This document shows, in pieces, positions 11,804 to 21,752 of a stretch of 64,000 bases of DNA. Source of the stretch: Cynocephalus volans (Eukaryota > Chordata > Mammalia > Dermoptera > Cynocephalidae); assembly GCF_027409185.1 (NCBI RefSeq), contig NC_084469.1, forward strand, positions 99,821,835-99,885,834, written 5' to 3'. The translations under genes were made by a program, and so were the position numbers. The notes beneath the pieces are model-generated. The model was not told where the DNA came from, did no database searches, and worked only from the letters and a program-made list of their open reading frames with translations. Each line of letters begins with the position of its first letter. Position 1 is the first letter of the stretch.

Positions 11804-12370
11804 TCAGCGGCCCTCCAGGGCCCGATCTCGGGCAATGACGGCCTCCTCGAATTTGATCATGAGCGTGGTGCCCTTGTGCCAGTGTGCCGTGACCTTGGCA
11901 GGGAAGCCGCTGTGCGTGAGCACAGCCTCCACGATGCCCGCCGTGAAGCTGGCGCAGTTGAGGGTGCTGTTCTCCTTGGGCACGGAGATGTAGGTGTTGA
12001 TGAGTGGCTCGCGCTCGATGATATAGAAGGTGCGCGCGTCGTCGTTGGCCTGCTCCAGCTTGTCGGCCTCCTTGCCGAAGAGCGCCTTCCACACGGCACC
12101 CTTGACGAAGAGCAGCGCGCCCAGCACCTTTGTCTCGCGCCGGGCCCCCTTTTCGCGCGCCACCAGCGCATCCAGCACGCGAGCGCCCACCTGGCGGCCC
12201 AGCGCGGCCAGGCGCGCCTGCAGCTCGGCCACCGAGAAGACGCGGCTCTGGCAGTGCTGCACCAGCTCGGAGAAGAGCAGGGCGAAGGCGCTCAGGCTCA
12301 CCTCCGTGCGCGGCCGCACCAGCGCGCGCTCCAGCAGCGCCGACTTCCCGCGCGTGAAGCGCGCCTCCAT
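11804..12370 (-). CDS. TRAPPC5: Trafficking protein particle complex subunit 5
   Basis: A single coding exon of 188 codons, the same length as human TRAPPC5 (yeast Trs31), starting MEARFTRGKSALLERAL and ending RDRALEGR. It is a core Bet3-family subunit of the TRAPP tethering complexes acting in ER-to-Golgi traffic. The Bet3-type alpha/beta fold segments (for example LGRQVGARVLDALVAREKG and KFEEAVIARD) are intact. The start is preceded by a splice acceptor (CCCGCAG at about 12386-12390, reading minus), so a 5' UTR intron runs up to the CpG-island exon near 13.8 kb. The GC-rich codon use makes a long antisense open frame (11771-12730), which is a shadow. GATAAA 11 nt past the stop is only a weak poly(A) candidate. 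Confidence 0.97.
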   Translation of the reverse strand: MEARFTRGKSALLERALVRPRTEVSLSAFALLFSELVQHCQSRVFSVAELQARLAALGRQVGARVLDALVAREKGARRETKVLGALLFVKGAVWKALFGKEADKLEQANDDARTFYIIEREPLINTYISVPKENSTLNCASFTAGIVEAVLTHSGFPAKVTAHWHKGTTLMIKFEEAVIARDRALEGR

Positions 12371-12666
12371 GCCGCCGCCGCCGCCCTGCGGGGAGACGAG
12401 GAGGCGACCGTGCTGGGGGCGATCGGGAGGGGACGTGGCGCGGAGGGCCAGAGGGAAAACCCGGATGGGCTGTGGGACCCCCACCCCATTGTGTGCTTCC
12501 ACATGGGAAGAGCTGGAAGGAAGGACGGGGCCCCCAAGCTGCGCGTAAAAGACGCTTATGCCTCCATGACGCTTAGCCCGCAAAAGACAAATAAGGGGCC
12601 GGGTAGTCTTATACCCCAGGCGGGCAGAGGACTTGCGGGGGGAAGGTGGGAGGAGAGACAAGAGGG

Positions 12667-12684
12667 GGCCAGAAGGGGGCGCTG
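12667..12684 (+). promoter_or_regulatory. CTCF-like motif in TRAPPC5 intron
   Basis: GCCAGAAGGGGGCGCTGG fits the CTCF core (CCAnnAGGGGGCGCT) well. Binding is inferred. Confidence 0.45.
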
Positions 12685-13049
12685 GAAACCACCCCAACCC
12701 TTTGCGCCCCAGGATATTCCCAAGTGGTGAAAAGCGCCTTCATGTCCCCTCTGCCACCTGTGGGAGTAACTAGAAAACTAGTGCATGGGAGGGTTGGGGC
12801 GTCAGTAGGCCAGGGAGGGGACAAAGATGAGGGACTTCGAGGGGACAAGGGCAACCAACCCTCCTCGGCCATGTGCTCCAGCACTGACTACCCTCCGGAA
12901 CTTTCCTGCCCCACCCCCAGCAGAAAGCCAGACTAACGGCAGGTAGCAGGGGTGTGTCAAGACCAAAGGCCAGGAGGGCTGGGGGCTTGGGGAACAGGTG
13001 AGATCCGTGGGGCAAGCCAGGAGGAGGTGCAGGAAGCCCCTCAACACAC

Positions 13050-14010
13050 GGCGTCGGGCAGCTCCGATTTGTCACGCAGGAAGCCCGGCTCCTGTGCGAC
13101 GTGGGTGGGCCTGGGCTCCAAAGGCTGGAAGGAGGGGCGCAGAGAAGGCGCTGGGAGCCCCCACCCCCATGCTCTCCAGAAACCACACGGAGGGGGCGGG
13201 CAGCACACTCGGGGGTTGGGGGAGCCAGAGGGGATGCTGTGACCCTCCCATCGCTGTCGGTGGGGGAAGAATGCGGACGGGGGCTGTGGGAGAGAATCCC
13301 GAGGGGGCACCGAAACCCTCGCTCTCTTAGGGTGAAGCCGCCGCCAAGGGTAGGGTCGGGGGGGGGGGCTAAGAACTGGGCCAGAACCGGACCGGGCCAG
13401 AGGGGCTGGGGGTGCCGAGACCACCCTCACGAGGTCTGCGGGGTGGGGGGAAGGACTCGCCGACCAGCGGGGGAAAGGGGTCCCAGGGGCTCCGAGACGC
13501 CCCCACCCCAGCGTCAGCCGCCTCGGTGCGGAGGGCCCAGAGCGCGCGAGGTGAGGGGGACTGCTGAGACCCCTCCACCGGGCTGCGACGGGGGTGGGTG
13601 AGCTGAGCCGCCGAAGGGACCGGGGAGGAGCCCCCCGCCCCGGACCTCTGGGGTGGATCGACGTGGGCGGGCCGGGGATCGCGGACGCCGAGACCCCGGC
13701 CCAGGACCCGCAGGCCCACGAGGAGGGGTCGGGGAGCGGAGGAGGCCAGGCGCGGCAGGGGGTCGCGGGCGGGCGGGATCTTACCGAGAACCGCGGCCGT
13801 CTGCTCGGCCGAGCTGCTTTACGGCGCCGTAAAAAGGCGCTTCGTGCGCAGGCGCGCGGCGGGCGGGCGTGTGGGCGGGGCGCGCGCGGCGGTGGCCAAG
13901 AGCGGCCGCCAGGGGGCGTCCGTGTCCGCGGGGCCGGAGCAGGGGGGCGCGGCCGAGGTCAGGGCTCTCCGAGGGCGGGGCCCTCACTGGCCTTGGTTGA
14001 CCCAGGCTCA
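13050..14010. promoter_or_regulatory. CpG island over TRAPPC5 promoter
   Basis: Dense CpG and GC boxes such as GGGCGGGG. On the minus strand it contains a non-coding first exon ending at a GTAAG donor (13781-13785), so exon 1 is about 13786-13835. The exon region includes a perfect 16 bp palindrome at 13818-13833. Confidence 0.75.
13903..13920 (+). promoter_or_regulatory. CTCF-like motif in CpG island
   Basis: GGCCGCCAGGGGGCGTCC matches the CTCF core pattern. It lies about 80 bp upstream of the inferred TRAPPC5 transcription start. Confidence 0.5.
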
Positions 14011-15098
14011 GGGAGACAGTAGCACGCGTGGTCACCTGGTCACCTGCTCAGGGACACACGTCTCTTGTCTCAGGGGCTCACGTATGCCCTTGGGCACATA
14101 CTCTCTTGTTTTAGGAACACATTCTCTTAGGGGCACGTACATCCATGAGCCGGCATGTCCACGGATGGACACATAGTCAGGGCACAGATACACTCGCAGG
14201 CACAGTTACACCTGTGGGCACCTGCTCAGGGGCTCGTATATATCCGTGGGCCCAGGTACACTTAGGTAGACATATATCTCAGGCCACGTCTACTCGGGGA
14301 CACGTGTGCTCGCGGGCACACACTCAGAGGAATGGGGACACTCAGGCACGAGGACACAGGGTTCCCGGCGTGACACCTACATGCTCATCGTGTGACTTGA
14401 CCCATCCTCAAGTTCAGGCACTTACAGACACCCCCCCACCAAAATCCTCAGTCACCCCAATAACAGCTCTGAAAACCATTTTGTTTTCCCTTGACTTTTA
14501 TCTTCATGAATCACAAAATGTGAATGCAGAAATAAATGGACACACACGTGCACGTGCTCTGAACACACAGGATGACATAACCAGGCACACTCAGGACGCA
14601 AGGCTGCTCCCAGGTGGTGACAGAGCACATTTACAGTGGTACATTCCCCCGATGTGCACCGCCCCCCTCGGCCATATGTTATACACACGACATACCACAG
14701 TACATTGACGCGTGTTTACAATGACAGACATGCAACACGTGTCACCAACACCCACACTCACAGCGACACACTTTTTGGGGCCTCACTGACCAAGTCGCCC
14801 ACTGTGACATGGCTGTGGTCACAAATGTCGCGTGACACAGGCATGCACATCACATTCGCTATGACTCCAACACTCATTCACCCATAATACCTTCCTATGG
14901 GACACATTGAAACTCCCATCCTCTACTAAACACTCACACACACACACAGGAGCAACTCCGCAGCAGTCATGCACCATGCATACGATTTTCTAGATGTGAG
15001 ATGAGGGGTGGGTTCACAGTAGGCTGGTGGCCGGGGGCTCCCGTCTTCTGTCTTCCCCAGCAAATGCACCGAGTCGCAGCTGTGGCTATGGTGTCCTC
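14011..15098. other. TRAPPC5-MCEMP1 intergenic region
   Basis: Rich in imperfect CACA/GGGCACA-type simple sequence (14030-14350 and 14530-14960). No gene or recognisable mobile element was seen. Confidence 0.6.
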
Positions 15099-17219
15099 TC
15101 ATTTATTGAGCTGTGGGTTCTGGGGGAAGGAAAGAGACCCAAGGTCAGACACCACCGCCCCGCCGGGGAGAGAAGCTGGGGCCAAATCCAAAGCTGTACC
15201 CTCACCCACCTCCCTGGGCCCCAGCTTACGCGGATTTGTCTTTTTCTCCAGCACCTCCAAGATGTTCTGTATGCGTTTACTGATTTTGGTTATTTCTAGT
15301 GGGAGACAGGAGACAGATGGAGCTGGGGGCGGTGCCTCAGACAAAGCCCCACTTTCCTTGGAAGCCCCCAAACCCTGCTGGACCTCCAGCCCCATGTGCA
15401 GCACAGCCCTGTATTTGGGGTTCCTAGCAGCATTTAAATACCTCCTGAATTATCTGAGTTGGTTACAGCGTGGTTTTATAACACCAAGGCCAAGAGTTCA
15501 AATCCCCATACCGGCCAGGTGCTAATAAATAAATAAATACTTCCTAAGTGACATTCATCGTCCCTCCAGACCTTGAGCTTTGGGAGGGCAGGACCCCGGC
15601 TGTCTCCTCCCCCGAATCCCCAGCACCCAGTCCGACGCTGAGCATCGAGATAAATTCTCTGGCCACAGGGCAGGTCTGCCAGGGCACCTTCTGGCAGCAT
15701 CTTCAGTCCGTTGTGCCCATTTTGGACAATCTTCCCGACCACATTGATGTTCTCCCGGATGGAGTTCCAGCCCTTCCTCTGCTCCTCTTGGCACTCCATC
15801 ACCGAGTTTGAGACTGAGGGCGTGGAGTAAAGGTGTCTGTGTGGTCACCCCTCTCCCAACCCCTGCCACGACCCTGCGGGTCTCCCCCAGACCCTCACTC
15901 ACCATTCCAAAACTCCCTTTTCAAGCCCCACAGCTCCCCGGACATCTGGGAATCTGTTCAGGAGGGGGCAGGAAAACCCTTGAAGCCCCCCGGTTCTGCC
16001 CGCCTGGGAGCATGGTTGGGGGAAAGGAAGAGAAATGGGATGGCCTGGGGAACAGGGTGGAAACTCTGGGCTCCCCAGCTCCTCCCCCGAGATCAAACAC
16101 TCACTCTTCACCAGGACCAAGGCCGAGAGGATGATGCAGAACAGAAAGCACAGGGCGAGGAGGATGTACAGGCTCATGATGGCTCTGTGCAACCATGGGG
16201 GGACCAGGGCAGGGTCCGGGGGTGGCCTGGGCCGGGCTGGGACTGGAGGAGAGAGGCAGGCGGGGTGACCTCCAGACCCTAACACAGCACCATGGACAAC
16301 TCGCTCGTCCCAATACCATCAGGAGCTGTAACCATAATGACACTGCCACCATCAACAACCCTGCCACGAACATTCACCCTCACCAGCACCATCAGTGATT
16401 GTCCCTAATACTGTCACCATCACGACTCCCTTGCCAACACCGTCAACAATGCTCACCAACATCGATGCCCACTGTTGCCAACAGTGTCACCATCAAAAGA
16501 TTTTATCAGCCCCCTCAGCATCTCGGTCACCTCTTCATTCCTGATCAACCACCTTGTCACTTACATTCACTCTCACCAACACCCTCACCCAAACCTTCAC
16601 CAACACAATCAGCAGCACCATCACCAGCATTTCTGATACCCCATCACTGTCACCACCTACAAATCTACCCCCACCATCATCCCCACCACAGTCCTAGAAG
16701 CCACCACACTCCACACCATTGACCCCAACCTCCATGTGCTCCTTCCAAGGTGGCACGATAAGTCTGCTCACCTTGACTCGTGGGTGGTGGGTGACCACCC
16801 TTTGGCTGGTCCCGGTTTCTGAAGGTCAAGGTGATATTCTCATAGGCAGGGTCACCTGCATCTGTGTGTGAGCAGGGGCAGGGGTTGTGGAGACCTGCCC
16901 AGAGCTCTGGGGTTTGGGGGGACTCAGAGAGCTTGGTTCACCCAACTCTTGCACACAACAAATTTCTGGGGGTGAGTGATAAGGAGTGAGGAACTGTGAC
17001 CTGCTTCTTGGTGAAGCGGAGCAGCTCTGTGGGAGGGCTTGGGTCCCCCCCCCCCACATGCAATCTTGCAGGGGAGGGAGCCCCCCGGCCCCCAACTTCA
17101 GCAGCTTTCCTCTCCCATCCCAACCTCTTCTTGGCCCTGCCCTTCCCACCCCAAGGTTCCTAACCTTCATTTTTGGTGGGGCTTTGCCATTTCTTGTCCT
17201 TGGAGGCTTTCACCTCCAT
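15099..17219 (-). CDS. MCEMP1: Mast cell-expressed membrane protein 1
   Basis: Single-pass type II membrane protein of mast cells and myeloid cells. Coding exons in transcript order: 17165-17219, 16772-16855, 16105-16242, 15903-15953, 15688-15813 and 15099-15295. All junctions are GT-AG and the sum is 216 codons. Visible parts are a tyrosine motif DPAYENITLTF, a transmembrane segment (IMSLYILLALCFLFCIILSA), then a helical ectodomain with NSVMECQEEQRKGWNSI and KRIQNILEVLEK. The human start codon position is GGC here, so I chose the next Met (human residue 14). Past the human C terminus the frame continues about 40 codons and ends ...AAT AAA TGA. An unused GTAAGC donor-like site lies in the last exon. 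Start and end are therefore less certain than the core. Confidence 0.88.
15102..15107 (-). terminator. MCEMP1: MCEMP1 poly(A) signal inside the last codons
   Basis: AATAAA on the minus strand, immediately before the in-frame TGA at 15099-15101. If used, cleavage would fall a few bases after the stop codon. Confidence 0.6.
15451..15540 (+). mobile_element. CYN-like tRNA-Ile SINE, 5'-truncated
   Basis: 'tgagttggttacagcg', 'aacaccaaggccaagagttcaaatccccataccggccagg' and an AAATAAATAAAT tail. It lies within the last MCEMP1 intron, antisense to the gene. Confidence 0.8.
16265..16740 (+). repeat. CACCATCA-rich tandem region
   Basis: Imperfect short tandem units (CACCATCA, CCACCATCATCC) run through the MCEMP1 intron between exons 2 and 3. 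Confidence 0.7.
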
Positions 17220-17497
17220 CGTGAGCTGCTGGTTGGTGTAGATTTCTTCCAGCTTGCCAGTTGGGTCATACGCATCCCCGCCCACAGGAAGGCGTTGAGG
17301 CAGATGAGGAAATCTGGAGGTGGGAGGAGGAAAGAGTTGTCAGCCTTCTCTTTTCAGGGATCCACGACCCTCCCACACTGGGGCCTCCATACCGTCCAGA
17401 TCAAGAGGGTCTTGGGAGACCAGAAGTCTCAGGGAGGGTAAAGAAGAGAAGCCTCTAGATACAGACACAGAATAGAACGATCAGGAGCTTTACAGGA

Positions 17498-17500
<3 letters not shown>

Positions 17501-17545
<45 letters not shown>

Positions 17546-17664
17546 GCGCGTGTGCGTGTGTGCGTGTGTGTGCGTGCGTGTGTGTGTGCGTGCGTGTGCG
17601 TGTGCGTGTGCGTGTGTGTGTGTGTGTGCGTGTGTGTGTGCGTGTGTGTGTGTGTGTGTGTGTG
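17501..17664 (+). repeat. (TG/CG)n alternating purine-pyrimidine repeat
   Basis: About 160 bp of TG with interspersed CG steps, strictly alternating purine and pyrimidine, so Z-DNA-prone. It lies upstream of MCEMP1 and yields spurious Cys/Val and His/Thr open frames. Confidence 0.95.
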
Positions 17665-18114
17665 GCTCTACCTGGATGAACCTCATGCTCCTGCCTCCTC
17701 TCCGCCTCAGAAGAGAAGCTGTGGCACCTCAGAGTCCCACCTGCGTAAGAGCAGCCGAGCTCAGAGGCAGGTCTCCTGGATCCCACCACAGCTTGCTCCC
17801 CTGGTCCTAGTCCCACCCCTCAGTGCCACCCCAAGATGTTTCTACTTCTCCAAGGCCCCATACAGGAAAGGAACAGATGTGGGGCAATGTGGGCTACCCA
17901 CTGGAACTCCACATAGTGCCTCCAATAGACATCTAACGTGAGCCACGTGTTTAATATAAAATTTTCTAGCAGCCATTGTTAAAAGTAAAAAAAAGATAAG
18001 CTAAATTAATTTTGATGTTTTTTAAACTTAACATAATGTTCCTAAACTATTATTGCGTTAGTATGCAGATGATATTTTAAAATTGTTAATGAGAGAGTTC
18101 AAAACATGTGGCTA

Positions 18115-18205
18115 GGGCTGGCTGGTCAGCTCAGTTGTTTAGAGCACGGTATTGTAACACCAAGGTCAAGGGCTGGGATCCCCATATGGGCCAGCTGCCA
18201 AAAAC
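18115..18205 (+). mobile_element. CYN-like tRNA-Ile SINE, monomer
   Basis: GGGCTGGCTGGTCAGCTCAG head, 'aacaccaaggtcaagg' B-box region and 'ggccagctgccaaaaa' tail. Confidence 0.88.
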
Positions 18206-19240
18206 TGTATATTTGTGATTAAACTCAAGACAACTTTGAAATGGTCCCAAGATCTGATGAGGGTAATGTCCTGTTTCCTAAAGTATTGACAAGCCCTGTC
18301 TTCCCAAGAAACATCAATTTAATAGTGATTTTGATGCCATCTCCTTTATCTGGTCTTAGAAAGAGTCAGTCATTGAGCCATAGGACCGCCTTCTGACAGA
18401 ATTGCCCCACAGGAGATGAACCAATTGGAAGCGGGCTCTGCTCTGATGGACAGGTGCACGGGGTAGGGTCACAGCCTTGCACATTTCCCTTGTTGAAATG
18501 GGGCTGGGACAGGGCTCCAGCCCTCTGGACATCCTTTGAGGAAGAAGGCGGCCACTAAACTGGAGGCCCACAAGAAACCATGTCACAAGGGAAACATCCA
18601 TGGTGTTGCCTGACCAGCACCCACCCCTTTCATGGGGTGACAGTTTCGATTTTCTTTCAAGAAAGAAAATGTGTCTTAAGTCCAGCCAACCATAAACCAG
18701 GGATTGGTTTAGGGTAGGCACATGATCCAGATGCAGCCAATCAGAGTTGAAGATTTGGCACAAGGGCAGGCATATGAGCCAGACCTGGCCAATAAAACTC
18801 TGGTCTGGGACTTGTGTTGGGTTAACCAGGAAAAAGGACACTCTCTCTCTCTCTTTTTTTTTTTTTTTTTTCTCCATCACTGGAGCTGCCAGACTGAGAG
18901 AGTGAAGTCTTGAAACTGTGCTGATGGAGAAGCTGCCTGACAGCGAAGCGGTGCTGAGAAAAGCAGAGCCAAGAGGGAGTCTGGGCTTTTGGAGACATCA
19001 TTTGAGGACCTAGAGGCAGCCGTACCTGAACCTGTTTTGTAACCCTGGGCCTCTCCATTACATAAGCCAGAAACATCCTTTTATTTTTGCTCAGGCTAGC
19101 TTGGGACAGGGTCTGCAGCACTTGCAACCAGAAGAATCTTAGCTACCACAGGGAGCTAAACATCCACTAATGAAGAAATGGAGGCTAGAGAAGGGGGCTT
19201 GCTTGTCCAAGGTCATATAGGCAGATATGATCTCCACATC

Positions 19241-19793
19241 TGGAGAGGATTCTTAAAGCAAATGTACCTCACAGGGCCTGGTTTTCCAAAGCCTTGCAGT
19301 TTCAAATATTGACCTTGCAGAGGACAGGAAATTGTCCTCAGGCTATAAAGTCTCTGGTGTAAGATAAAAATTTGTGGCACAGCAAGGTTGCTGGCTCAAA
19401 GACAGACAGGTTACTGATTGATATGTAAAGATACTGGGAAATTTCTGTAAGAAGGAATGTTTGCTAGATCAAGCATTTGTTGGTGGATCACTTAATTGTC
19501 TAATGGAATGTCATCTGACTTGTTTCACTGAAAGTTACCAGCCTATATTGTTAAACTATAACCCCACCTATGTTCTCTTCCTGTAACTTCCTGGTCTGAA
19601 AAATAAATGCAGGAAGAGAACCCCATCTTGGGGTTAATTTCCCAAGGAAGGGATGACTCTCGCTTGAGGGTTCTGGGGAAGTTAACCACTTCGGGGCTTC
19701 TCACTGCTCAGAAGAGATGGGCTTTGAGTAATCCATTGCAGCTCCATCACCCAGGGGAAGTGGGGTGGCAAATCTGTGGGGGGCAAAGCAACA
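19241..19793 (+). repeat. 5' LTR of the class II-like element
   Basis: About 553 bp, beginning TG and ending AAGCAACA. It has a TATAAAG-like motif near 19343 and AATAAA at 19602-19607. Closely similar to the 3' LTR and to the solo LTR at 28419-28925. Confidence 0.88.
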
Positions 19794-19796
19794 AAA

Positions 19797-19814
19797 TGGT
19801 GCCCCACGTGAGGA
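19797..19814 (+). other. Primer-binding-site-like sequence
   Basis: Three bases past the 5' LTR, TGGTGCCCCACGTGAGGA resembles retroviral tRNA-Lys primer sites (about 14 of 18 positions by eye). Confidence 0.6.
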
Positions 19815-20828
19815 CGTTCTCTGCAGATTGGAGATTGACCTGCCAAGCATTGGAAAGGAATAGGACGTCCAATTCATCCTGGCAAGGGAGGCCCTAATAA
19901 AGAAGATGCATCCCGGTAAGGGAATCACAGGTGGCTTTCGATTAGCGATTGCACGCCTGCGGCTGGTCAAAGTTAGGTCTTTTCAACCCTGGAGGTATTT
20001 TTTCCTTCTCTTTACTTTTAAAATATGGATAATTCATTAACAAAAGGGGAGACTGAACATACATTACAACTCCAATGTCTCCTTAAAGCAGCAGGCTGTA
20101 AGTAACTGAATGGCAGCTTGTAAAACTGTTAGTGGATATTAAACAACCATGTCCCTGATACCTCAAGGAAGGGAGCCTTAACATAAAAATGTGGGAACAA
20201 ATTGGTCACTGGTTAATTATGCAATGGGTCTTGTTAAGGCTTCCCACCTAACAACGAGGAATCTATGTCAAGTCGCTCTGAGACCTATCCAAGACCTTAA
20301 CAAAAAACTAAGGCATGTTTATGTCACCACAAAAGGATAAAATTTAATCTTTGCCAGTGACTGAGAGAACTTTAAATTGGACAATCTAAAGTAAAAGAAG
20401 TTAATATTTCTTTACAGTGTTGGTATTGTTTGAGTATGTTTTTCTTTCTTATCTGCACAATGCTTCTCTCCTCTCTTAAAAGCAGTGGTCCTTTTCTTGA
20501 CTGCATGTGCTACTCTTTTTTGCTGAAGACTCTGGGGTTTTATGAAGAAAAGCAGCCACAGCGCCAACCAGACCCCTTTTGGGTCTACTGCTCTTCTCCT
20601 AAAAACCTCAGGAGTCAAATGGTTTCATCTCTGATTGGTGGCTCAGCTCTTGAGCTCAGTAACCCATTTGAGAGACAAAAACTAGACTGAGATCTACCTG
20701 TTTAACTAGATGGTCTCAAATTTTCTGGCATCCACTTGGTTATCTTAAACATACTTCTAAATTCTCTTCTAGTCTCATCTATGTATTTCTTCACAAAATC
20801 CTATGGTAGAATTCTATGCTATTTTCTT

Positions 20829-20992
20829 TTTTTAAAAAAAAGATGACTGGTAAGGGGATCTTAACCCCTGACTTGGTGTTGTCAGCACCACGCTCACCCA
20901 GTGAGCAACCGGCCATCCCTATATGGGATCCGAACCCATGGCCTTGGTGTTATCAGCACCTCACTCTCCCGAGTGAGCCACAGGCCGGCCCA
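20829..20992 (-). mobile_element. CYN-like dimeric tRNA-Ile SINE inside the LTR element
   Basis: Two head-to-tail tRNA-Ile-like units in reverse orientation with the A-rich tail on the left. Flanked by a perfect 16 bp duplication, TCTATGCTATTTTCTT, at 20813-20828 and 20993-21008. Confidence 0.93.
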
Positions 20993-21581
20993 TCTATGCT
21001 ATTTTCTTAAAGGAAAAAAATCTTCTCTGCATCTTCTTGAAAAGGCTTGCATACTTTGCTTTACAATGTAAACTTGTTATCTTGCTTTCTTTAAGGCAAG
21101 GTGAGGCCTCGCCAATACGTCTTTTGGAAATAACACAATCTAAACCTGACTGCCCTTTTCACTAGTGAGCTTTTTTTTTTTTACATCTTGAACAAAACCT
21201 ATAAGATCCGTGTTTGTTCTTGTTGTTTATGTCTGCATATATGCGTGTGTAAGCTGTATGTTATGTCTATATGTTCATGTCTCTTTATGTAATTGTGTTA
21301 TGTGCAAGGTATCAAATTGGCTTATAATTAATGTGCACTCATTAAATAAATAAGTATACTTTTCAAGTTTACGTGACTTAAATCTTCTAAGGTTTTGATA
21401 GATATATTTTCAAAATTTGATTCAAAGTTTTTACCTAAATTTTTCTCTAGGTCAATATGTCTCCTTGTTATCTCAGCTCAGCCTCCTGGCCATGCTGGGA
21501 GAAACAATATCTTTCATGTATATACCACCCTCTGTCTTAAGCTCCACATGACTCCAAATGCCACATGGAAACCCAGGACCT

Positions 21582-21752
21582 GGGCCAGCCCGTGGCTCAC
21601 TCGAGAGAGTGTGGTGCTGATAACACCAAGGCCACAGGTTTGGATCCCATGTAGGGATGGCCGGTTGGCTCACTGGCTGGGTGTGGTGCTGACAACACCA
21701 AACCAAGGGTTGAGATCCCCTTACCGGTCATCTTTAAAAAAAAGAAAAAAAA
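21582..21752 (+). mobile_element. CYN-like dimeric tRNA-Ile SINE inside the LTR element
   Basis: The first unit starts GGGCCAGCCCGTGGCTCACTC, the second GGATGGCCGGTTGGCTCACT, and both carry a GATAACACCAAGG-like B-box region. The tail is CATCTTTAAAAAAAAG. A perfect 14 bp duplication GAAACCCAGGACCT flanks it at 21568-21581 and 21753-21766. Confidence 0.93.

Larger units (their letters stand above)
17223..19234. other. MCEMP1 upstream region and repeat-like sequence
   Basis: Holds the MCEMP1 5' UTR/promoter area, a long TG/CG repeat, one CYN SINE and, at about 18220-19180, an unclassified sequence with repeat character. That part has a hairpin around 18650-18669, two CCAAT-like segments (AGCCAATCAGAG and GGCCAATAAAAC) and a CT/T-run at 18840-18871. 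No gene was recognised. Confidence 0.5.

Noticed and set aside
11771-12730. 319-codon open frame on the plus strand, one of the longest in the window
   Set aside because: It is antisense to TRAPPC5, which is conserved codon for codon; GC-rich third positions keep the opposite strand open.
17502-17941. Cys/Val-rich and His/Thr-rich frames
   Set aside because: Produced by the TG/CG microsatellite.
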